A DNA stretch of 64,000 nt, from the NCBI GenBank assembly GCA_019279435.1, contig JAAALK010000081.1, positions 28,146,724 through 28,210,723 on the forward strand, read 5' to 3'. The DNA is from Zizania palustris (lineage: Eukaryota; Streptophyta; Magnoliopsida; Poales; Poaceae). Of the stretch, positions 56,040 to 64,000 are shown piece by piece. The translations under genes and the position numbers were made by a program. A model generated the notes under the pieces. The model ran no database searches and had not been told where the DNA came from. It saw only the letters and a list, made by a program, of their open reading frames with translations. Every line of letters begins with the position of its first letter. The stretch's first letter is position 1.

Positions 56040-56260
56040 ATATTAATGATGAGTGATAATAATCACTGATCACTAAAGAACACATTAGTGACGGGTGTCC
56101 ATAGTACTCGTCACTGAAGAATACATTAGTGACAGGTGACAACTGTCAACTATTACCAAAGAGCCAGATTGGTGTTTACTCGTCACTATTGATGTCACAT
56201 TACCGACGCAATAAGAGTTACAATGGACATTTTTCATCGTCCATCACTAATGTATATTTG
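56040..56260. repeat. Fold-back region with AGTGACGGGT-type repeats
   Basis: Contains ACATTAGTGACGGGTG, ACATTAGTGACAGGTG and TCGTCACT, with inverted counterparts ending in CATCACTAATGT. Such AGTGACGGG/CCGTCACT words are typical of subterminal repeats in grass CACTA transposons and related short elements. No clear CACTA terminus or target duplication is visible. Confidence 0.35.
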
Positions 56261-57040
56261 TTTCTTCCTTTCTCTTTCTCTCTTCTCTCTTCTTTAATTC
56301 GATCTTTGGGATTTTCGGGCCGGCGCGAGGCGGCCACATGTTTTACGAAGTTTTTTGTGATCAATACAAATATAATGTGAATGGATCGGAATTATATATG
56401 GTTAGTTGATTGGAAATTAATACATCTGGCAAATATAAGCACCATGTAAATCTGACAAAATAGCATCTCACAAATGCTCCAAAATATTTTTAAGAAAATG
56501 GTTATCGATCCGAACACATTATTCATTCATTCCCAACAGCTGGGGTACATGATTATTAATAATAATCAACCACTAGATCATGTGATCTGAACATAACAAA
56601 CAAACTTAATTAGCCCTTCAATCCTTCCGGCGGCGGCGGCGGTGCTAAATCATATTTAATGCCTAGTTTAAGAACGCAGCTAAAGGCCATGTGCATTATC
56701 TTGGCATCTAATTAATATATTAATGCCACTTCTAAAGATGGGTTTAAATAAAGTTTCATGCCTATTTAATAAAAAAGTAATTATTAACACTTACTAAGTA
56801 CACAGTCTTGTGTCTTGTGGACTATCCTAATTAAATGCCAATTTAGTTTTAAAGCTAAATTTATCACGTGTCTTGTCTTGCTTATCCTAACATCTGCTAT
56901 GAATGCCGTTCCTAATTAATAAACATCGTTCTTTTCCTGAAATGTTACATGCATAACACACTTTTTGTTGCGATATGATTTTAACATATCTAATAATAAA
57001 AGCAATACTTTCAAATAATAAACCGTTAAACTAGTTAAGT

Positions 57041-57148
57041 TTAGGGCTCCTTTGCATTGGGACACGTGAATTTTACAAGATTTTCGTAGAAATTATACTA
57101 AATTCTTTAAAATTCCTTTGGAAAACATCAATTACAAAGGAACCCTAA
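57041..57148. mobile_element. Candidate MITE
   Basis: A 108-bp block with inverted ends TTAGGGCTCCTTTG and CAAAGGAACCCTAA (one mismatch in 14). Size and AT-rich interior suit a miniature inverted-repeat element. I could not define a clean target duplication, so the family is open. Confidence 0.5.
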
Positions 57149-57413
57149 CCTCTAGATCTTCAAGTTTCGTGTTTTGGTCCGAATTATCCTTAAACAGTTT
57201 TGCTAAATGGTTTTGTCGGTACAACAAATGACATGTTGAATCAAGTTTATATATACTAGTCATATGCATGTTCTTCGTAGCAAAACCTTATTTTGCAACA
57301 GGATCTTTGCGTAAAATTTATGTTTCTCCATAATGTGTCAGAAATCTAAGGGGTTTTACACAAATTCGTACATCCGCATAAAATAAAGAAATTAAAAAAC
57401 TGATATGCAAAAG

Positions 57414-57500
57414 TACTATTTTCTTTTCTTTTTTCTTTTTTCTTTTTTCTTTTTCTTTTTCTTATTTTTCTTTTTCTTTTTTGTTTTCCTTCTTTCTCAT
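57414..57500 (+). repeat. Polypyrimidine tract (TTTTCT-rich)
   Basis: A long run of C and T, mainly TTTTC and TTTTTCT units with few breaks. The minus strand gives a Lys/Arg-rich chance ORF. Confidence 0.8.
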
Positions 57501-58325
57501 GTGCAGGTAAGGTAGTTGCTGCCTTGCGTGCGTTGCTTTGTGCATGCGGGGCGCTGGCAGGTTGTTGCGATCTAGCGGGCGCTGTGCGCAGAGCACTCCG
57601 GCCGGGCGGAGCGCACAACGCGTGTCTTGTCTTACTTATCCTAACATCTGCTATGAATGTCGTTCCTAATTAATAAACATCTTTCTTTTCCTGAAATGTT
57701 ACATGCATAACACACTTTTTGTTGCGATACGATTTTAACATATATAATAATAAAAGCAATAAGTTCAAATAATAAACCGTTAAACTAGTTCAAGGTAGTT
57801 GCTGCCTTGCGTGCGTTGCTTCGTGCATGCGGGGCACTGGCAGGTTGTTGCGATCTAGCGGGCGCTGTGCGCAGAGCACTCCGGGAGGGCGGAGTGCGCA
57901 ATGCGTGGGGCTGAGCCGGTGGTTCGGCTGACGGTTTTCACTAGGCGCACATGCGGGGAGGTGTTGCATGGGGTGTCAAAAGGCACGCACGGGGTTGCGG
58001 ACGGAATCGACGGATCATCTAGCCGCTTTATATTAGTTAAAATATGTATGCCATATATAGCTAGATACTAAACAATAAGAATATAATATGGACGTGTATT
58101 AATGATGTCATATTTATTTTTATATTTTTTGATTTGGATTTGAAACCAGATACTCCGTGTGTGCGTGAATGCAATCGGAGCTAATAATGTTACATACATT
58201 TAATGGAACAAGAAAACAATTTTTTAATAATATTTTTATCAAAAATTCAAATCTGATACTCGAAATAAAAAATTACAAAACTAAACTACCGTCAGCGGTC
58301 CATCAGCTGAACCAGGCAGACGTGA

Positions 58326-58359
58326 CCCTGGTTCGGCCGATGGGTCAGCCGAACCAGGG
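58326..58359. repeat. Hairpin with 12-bp perfect arms next to element I
   Basis: CCCTGGTTCGGC (58326-58337) and GCCGAACCAGGG (58348-58359) are exact reverse complements around a 10-base loop. It ends five bases before the LTR edge of I. A related GAACCAGG word lies just upstream, near 58306. Confidence 0.75.
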
Positions 58360-58364
58360 CCACA

Positions 58365-61300
58365 TGTCACGCCCCGATTTAATAAATCAGGACTTTATTG
58401 AAATTCCATAGAAAATCAATAAAACAAGACGTTCATCATGCGACCACGTACAATACGGGCAATCATTCACGGTTCGTAGACCGCATTAATACAAAAGTGA
58501 ATAAAGATGAAGAGAAACTAATAAAATAAGGGTCCTAGATGAACGCCTCCTTCCAGTCTCGCCTTGACTGGGTCGCTACTCCAGACCTTCATCCTCCTCA
58601 TAGTAGACTGGCTCTGATGGTGTAAGTCAACGGGGTGAGTACAGATGTACTCAGCAAGCCACCGAATGCAGATATAATGCAAGGTAACAACAAGGGGGAA
58701 AGTGGCTAGTTTTGCGGAAAAGCATAATTGTAAAGCATTAAGTGTGATCAATTTATTAGTACTGAAATGTAAACATGCGTATGCATCATCATCTTCTAAC
58801 TCGAGGAGTACGTTTCACCTCCTCGCACAATAGTCCTTACATGCCATGAATAACTCAAACATTCAAACAATTGTAAACTAACTGCGAGTAGTCACACAAC
58901 CCGCCCTTGACCGTGGGCTCGGCTTTTCGAAAAGATTGAATTTACTCTGATCAGAGATGTACCACTGTACCCACAAGGCACGCACTCATCACTTACACCA
59001 AAGTGTAACGAGATGACCCATTTCACGGGAACTCGTGCCAAAACCTTCCATATAGTCCTCCCCGACTCAACAACACCCTCTTATAGGTTTCATATGGTGC
59101 CCCGACGCGTCGATGCCTCACCATACCCCCCCTTGAGCCTTCTTTGGTACAAGGCGCCCTGAGGGCTTGCCCCTTGCCCCCTCCACTATGGTGCAGAGAG
59201 TCGGGGTGTTCCATACTTCCGGTTAGGACTTACCCATTAGACTTGTGGTTGGTACGGAAGTGCTTTGCAACAGATCCCGCAGACCGGTCCTTATAGTGCC
59301 CCGGGTGCGACCAACCAGTTTCCGAGCTTGCACCCGGAACCCACCATACTTATAACTTAGCCAACTCAAACAGAATCCAGAGACGAGATTAACGGGGAAT
59401 TTCATATATCAGAATCCAGCTATCTACGACTCATTCTTTACATCCTATAGCGGTTGTGCCGGTACATTGGGCACTAACTAATATAATATTTGTAGAGTGA
59501 CAAGGAGTTAAGGCTCAATAAGCATGGCTTGGGTTTGCACACAAGGACGGGGATCCAATAAATATAAGTGTAGGGCTTGATATTTGACTAATGCAATATT
59601 AGCCTATGAGTTATAGCGATAATTTATAAAAACATGGGCTCAATGATGATCAACTGTTTCCACAGAAGGGTCGATGACTTGCCTTGATCAGCAAAGGGGG
59701 ATGGAGGAACCTTGGGGTAGAACTCCTGCTCCTCGACGAACTCGTAGTCTTCTCGAGACGGAAAAGTAAACAATACATTTAATAAACAGATAAAATCCAC
59801 CAAATAAGCAATATTCATATTTGTGGGTGTTTTTATGTGAAGTAATATTTTAATATTTTAAAGTTTGGTATAAAACAGTAAAACTTAACTTTTTAGGATT
59901 TTTCCTAATTTATTTTCTGTATTTCAAATTTTAACCCTAAAGGGTTTTTATTCATCTATTTAATAAAAATATTTTGGGTAACAGTATCATATTGTTTTTA
60001 TGGCTTTAATGTGTAGAGAATATTATTCTGGATTTAACAAAATTTGAATGGTGAAATTTGGAGTTAAAATGAGCAAGATATGAATTTTCAAAGTTTAAAT
60101 CAATTTCAGGAATTTATTTTAAATGGGAAAACAGTCTCTGGTCCATGGTGAACTGAGTTCACCGTGAACCGTTGACTGCGCGCGTGAACCGGCCTGATCT
60201 GGACCGTCCGATCCAGATCGGGTGGCCGACAGCGAGGCGGGGCGCTTAAGTCACAGCGGACGGCTGAGATTAAAAGAAATCTAACCGGTATGCGTGGACG
60301 TCTGAGATGAATTCGGGATTTTAAATGGAATCCAACGCTCTAGATGGAGGGATACCGATTCAGTGCGATCCAAGGGCTAGGATTAAGTTCGTGGCCGATC
60401 TAATCTCGACCGTTCATCCGCGATCGTACGGCGGAGGTCTCGTCCGGCACGTACGCGGCACGGGGGAAGCCGAGGGCTTCGTCCCCAGTGCCGGCCGAAC
60501 GACGGCGAGCGGCCACCAACGGCGGCGATGGCCTAAGACCCTAATTTCCGGCCAAAACGGAGAGAGGGGAGGATGGGGAGTACGACCATACCGGTGGTGA
60601 TGGTGAACGGTGGTCGAGGGCGATCGGCGGCGAGGAGATGGCGGTGGAGGCTTTCGGCTCGACGGCGGCGAGGCGATCTAGCGACGATCTGGCCCACCGG
60701 AGGTGGGGCCGAGGTGGAGGGCGCGACGACGGTCCCGGCGGTGGCGACGGCGAGGACGGCGGTGGCCCGAAGCGCCGGTGAAGTCTTGCCGGAGCGCGAA
60801 CCGAGGGGACGGCGCTAAAAGAGCACTGGTGGCGCTCGGGAAGGAGAGAGCAGGGTGGATTTGTGAGGCGGAGGCTCAGTGTGCGCAGGGTTTTATAGGA
60901 GGGGGTCGCCGGCGTGTATGGAAGGTGCTCAAAGGGAATCCCGAGGGAAATTCCAAAAGGACTCCGGCGAGCTTCCATTCTCGGGGTTACTTGCCATCCG
61001 GGGGGGAAAACGCATGGGAATGGATGGAAAGGGACTGCCGGAGGGAGGGGAACTCGATCTCGTGCTTGGTTGGGTGAATCCCGATGACAGGCGGCGGAAT
61101 CGGGCAAGGGGGTCGCCGGGGATGGAAGGGGGAGATCCCCTTCCATCGGAGAAGAAAGGCCTGACAGGCGGGCTCCACCTGTCAGCGAGTGAACGGGAAA
61201 GGGAGGTGCCGACACGCGGGGCCAGGTGGTCAGAGGGAGAAAGAGGGTGGCGGGGGGCTGACGGGTGGGCCAGGCGGGGGACGGCGCGGGGAGAAGAGCG

Positions 61301-61670
61301 GGGGCATGAGCGCCGACAGGTTGGTCCCACCTGTCGGTGGCTGGCGGCTTGGGCTGGGCTGGGCTGAGGTAGATTGAGGGTTAAGGCCCATTTTGATTTT
61401 TAATTCTTTTCCGATTTAAAATAAATCCAGTAATTCATATATTTGATTAAGGGTTGAATAACTGTTGGTGAAAATTTGTAAAAATTCCTAAAATTGTATT
61501 TTGGCCTCTAGTTTATCTCATAAAATTTTCAGGTCCATATTTTGAATATTTTCTCCCTGTTTGGCTTTATTTGGGTTCTTTTAGGATTTTCTCTTAATGA
61601 ATAAATCCAGAATTGATTTAAACAAAAATTTTGTTTTATTTTATTCCTTTTTATTTCTTGGGGTGTTACA
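58365..61670 (-). repeat. 3' LTR of element I
   Basis: 3,306 bp; on the minus strand it starts TGTAACACCCCAAG (61670) and ends CGGGGCGTGACA (58365). It follows the pol end and the sequence CTCGAGGACGAGATTCTCTG. The GC-rich core 60320-61380 gives long chance ORFs on both strands. Confidence 0.87.
60891..60897 (-). promoter_or_regulatory. TATA box of element I LTR
   Basis: The minus strand reads TATAAAA in CCCCCTCCTATAAAACCC, at the position matching TATATAA of the C LTR. Confidence 0.6.
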
Positions 61671-61712
61671 ATCCTATCCCCCTTACAGAGAATCTCGTCC
61701 TCGAGATTCGGA

Positions 61713-63347
61713 TCAATCCTCGAATAGCTCAGGATGCTGTGCCTTGAGTTCATCTTCTTTTTCCCATGTAGCCTCTTCTACAGGATGATTGCTCCACTGC
61801 ACTTTGCAGAAACGGATGACTCGACTCCTGGTGGTCCTTTCTTTGACTTCCAATATCTTGACCGGCTTTTCCACATAGGTCAGATCCTCTTGTACATCCA
61901 ACTGCTGAAGATCCACTTGCTCCGTGGGGACGCGGAGACACTTCTTGAGTTGAGAAACATGAAACACGTCATGCACTCCAGCCAATGAGGGCGGTAATTC
62001 CAACTGATAAGCCACTTCGCCTTGGCGTCGGATAATGAGGAATGGTCCAACATATCGAGGGGCCAACTTTCCTCTCATGTTAAACCGTTGGGTGCCACGG
62101 AGGGGTGTAACTCGAAGGTATACATGATCTCCTTCTTCAAAGACTAAGTCTCGGCGTCGATTGTCTGCGTAGCTCTTCTGTCGCGATTGGGCTGTTTTGA
62201 GTCGGTCTCTGATGATTCGTACCTTCTCTTCAGCTTCACGAAGAATGTCCGTTCCGAACACTTGGGATTCACCAGTTTGATCCCAAAGTAGGGGCGTTCT
62301 GCACTTACGTCCATACAAGGCTTCAAAAGGAGACATCTGAAGGCTGGCTTGATAGCTGTTGTTGTACGAAAACTCAGCGTACGGCAAGCTCTTATCCCAA
62401 GTGGCTCCAAAATCCAAGACACATGCTCGAAGCATATCCTCTAATATCTGATTCACCCTCTCTGTTTGTCCATCTGTCTGAGGGTGGTAGGCGGTACTGA
62501 AATTCAATCTCGTGCCCATCTCCTCTTGAAGGTTCTTCCAGAAACGAGAGGTGAACTGACTTCCTCGGTCAGACACTATCTTCTTAGGCACTCCATGAAG
62601 ACATACAATCCGGGCCATATACAGTTCTGCAAGCTTAGGGCCACTAAAGGTCGTCTTGACGGCTATGAAATGCGCTACTTTCGTAAGCCGATCGATGATT
62701 ACCCAAATGGAATCATACCCAAGTTGGGTCTTTGGTAATCCGGTGATGAAATCCATACCGATCTCTTCCCACTTCCATTCAGGCACCTTAAGTGGCTGTA
62801 ACAATCCTGCAGGTCTCTGATGTTCAGCTTTTACTCTTTTGCAGGTGTCACATTCGGCGACGAACTGTGCAATCTCCCTCTTCATACTAACCCACCAATA
62901 ACGTTCCTTCAGGTCTTGGTACATTTTGGTACTGCCGGGATGAATGGAGTACATTGTCTCATGGGCTTCTCTTAGGATCAGGGTCTTTATCTCAGGTTTA
63001 TCCGGCACACATATCCGGGTTCCAAACCATATGGTGCCGTTCTCGTCCTCTGAAAATCCTGGGGCTTTTCCTTGTCTCATGTTCTTCCTAATGGCTGCTA
63101 TATCCGGGTCTTCTAACTGGGCTTCGCGGATTTGCTCAAACAAGACAGGTCGAGTCTCCAAGGTGGCTAGATATGCTCTGGTGGTCAATCCAAGATTCAG
63201 TCTTTCCATCTCTCTACATAACAAGGGTGCGTGCTCCTGAATCATCATAGCTGTGCAATATCCCTTGCGACTTAATGCATCAGCTACCACATTAGCTTTT
63301 CCGGGGTGGTAGTGAATACCTAAGTCATAGTCCTTGATTAGTTCCAA
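61713..63347 (-). pseudogene. pol: RNase H end, integrase and chromodomain of element I
   Basis: 544 codons open. It starts in the RNase H C-terminus (GKANVVADALSRKGY), then the HHCC zinc domain (HPGSTKMYQDL, CDTCKRVK), catalytic Asp (GMDFITGLP), Asp (VSDRGSQFT) and Glu (DGQTERVN), SH3-like C-terminus and chromodomain (YVEKPVKILEVKERTTRSR, VQWSNHPVEEATWEKEDEL). All catalytic residues are present. It is very close to C's copy. It is called a pseudogene only because of the frameshift just upstream; by itself this domain set looks intact. Confidence 0.88.
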
Positions 63348-63361
63348 CCATCGCCTCTGCC

Positions 63362-64000
63362 TCAGATTGAGGTCAGGTGTGTGAAGATATACTTCAAACT
63401 CTTGTGATCCGTAAAAATCTCACAGCGATTTCCAATTAGATAGTGCCTCCAAATCTTAAGGGCGTGCACTACGGCGGCTAATTCCAAATCATGGGTCGGG
63501 TAGTTCATCTCATGAGGTCTCAACTGTCGGGAGGCATAAGAGATAACTTTTCCATCTTGCATAAGAACACATCCCAATCCCTGGCGAGATGCGTCGCAAT
63601 AGACATGGAAGTCTTTGCGGATATCTGGTAGGGTCAGTATAGGTGCAGACACCAAACGGGTCTTGAGAGTGCGGAAACTTTCCTTGCATTCAGGAGTCCA
63701 TTCAAACTTCTCTCCCTTCTGCAACAACTTGGTCATAGGCTTGGCTATCTTAGAAAAATTCTCAATGAACCTCCGATAATATCCGGCCAATCCCAGAAAA
63801 CTTCGTATCTCAGATACGTTCGTGGGTGGCAGCCAATCCGTAACTGCTTCTACGGTGGCAGGGTCTACTGCGATTCCTTGCGCAGAGATGATGTGTCCAA
63901 GGAACTTTACTTCCGCCGTCCAAAATTTACACTTGCTGTACTTGGCATATAACTGGTGTTCCCTTAGCTTGCCTAAGGTTAATCGGAGTGTGGGTTTCAA
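63362..64000 (-). pseudogene. pol: RT connection and RNase H of element I, partial
   Basis: 212 codons open from the window edge: LRLTLGKLREHQLYAKYSKC, VKFLGHIISAQGIAVDP, YRRFIENFSKIAKPM, HVYCDASRQGLGCVL (RNase H Asp), THDLELAAVVHALKIW (Glu), EIFTDHKSLKYIFT (Asp). A one-base change near 63380 shifts the frame so that it ends at 63362, and RNase H continues in the next feature. It is the reference copy I used to read the damage in C and F. Confidence 0.88.

Larger units (their letters stand above)
56867..57905 (+). repeat. Local tandem duplication (two blocks, each twice)
   Basis: Block 1 is 56867-57036 and again 57621-57790 (170 bp, starting CGTGTCTTGTCTT, ending AAACTAGTT). Block 2 is about 57509-57622 and again 57792-57905 (starting AAGGTAGTTGCTGCC). 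Copies are about 95 percent alike by eye. Between blocks 1 and 2 the first copy has 472 bp (MITE candidate and pyrimidine tract), where the second copy has one base. Confidence 0.85.
55782..58364. other. Intergenic DNA without a recognisable gene
   Basis: AT-rich DNA between H and I. I find no protein-coding gene, RNA gene or LTR. It holds a hairpin, a fold-back repeat region, a small inverted-repeat element, a local duplication and a pyrimidine tract, listed separately. The rest (about 56330-56860 and 57910-58300) shows nothing I can name apart from a short GGC run near 56630. Confidence 0.6.
58365..64000 (-). mobile_element. Element I: Tekay-like chromovirus, 3' half
   Basis: A minus-strand element of the C family, running off the right edge. 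Its 3' LTR is 58365-61670, and pol from the RT connection to the chromodomain occupies 61713-64000. The 5' half is outside. It is the best-kept Tekay-type pol in the window, with a single frameshift found. The left flank, next to the LTR end, is CCACA (58360-58364). Confidence 0.88.

Noticed and set aside
56040..56260. A complete CACTA transposon end
   Set aside because: AGTGACGGG-type words are present, but no CACTA terminus, TIR pair or 3-bp target duplication can be defined.
57346..57618. Lys/Arg-rich minus-strand ORF
   Set aside because: Its composition comes from the polypyrimidine tract at 57414-57500; no conserved motif.

Overview
This window is plant nuclear DNA made almost entirely of nested LTR retrotransposons. 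I see no host protein gene, rRNA or tRNA gene. LTRs of 3 kb or more with GC-rich centres, an extra ORF upstream of gag, chromodomain integrases and Tat-type elements with an antisense gene all point to a large monocot genome, most likely a grass, in a heterochromatic and possibly pericentromeric region. Organism assignment is inference. Elements are lettered here for convenience.

Nesting, from outside in. H (+) is a Tat-like Ty3/gypsy element of which only the end of integrase and the 3' LTR (53590-55781) are in the window. F (-), a Tekay-like chromovirus, is inserted in H's integrase; its 5' LTR is 50360-53589 and its body runs left in pieces (ORF0, gag, PR/RT, RT/RNase H). F is interrupted by: C (15294-41190, +, TSD ATCGG/ATTGG) in gag; A (6979-14083, +, TSD GACGG/AACGG) in RT; a solo LTR of Copia/Sirevirus type (4501-6575, TSD GCGAG) in RNase H; G (1-4452, -), running off the left edge; and a composite block (42747-50038) that splits F's ORF0. 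C in turn contains B (21463-32626, +, TSD CATGT) in its RNase H and solo LTR D (35641-39087, TSD GTACG) in its 3' LTR. The composite block holds an F-type LTR scrap, E (ORF0 + gag + 3' LTR without pol), a C-type LTR scrap, and J (5' LTR, PBS and leader of a CRM-like chromovirus). To the right, 55782-58364 is non-LTR intergenic DNA with small repeats, followed by I (58365-64000, -), a well-preserved relative of C that runs off the right edge.

A and B are two Tat-lineage elements with 495-bp LTRs. Between pol and the 3' LTR both carry an antisense gene with GT-AG introns (five exons in B; four plus a stump in A) and its own antisense TATA box. A has lost RT, RNase H and integrase; B has lost protease. 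Both have nearly identical LTR pairs despite broken genes, which suggests movement in trans. The Tekay-type elements (C, E, F, G, I) share an iMet-tRNA primer site where visible, an ORF0 upstream of gag, and a chromodomain at the integrase C-terminus. Most of their reading frames are broken, largely by CAG-to-TAG and CGA-to-TGA changes as expected in methylated DNA.

The points most worth a second look are the conserved spliced antisense gene with its own promoter, the complementary deletions of A and B, the recombinant LTR junction shared by C and E, the nested-insertion edge shared by D and E, and a gag stop codon at the same place in C, E and F. All domain assignments come from reading motifs by eye; no database search was run.
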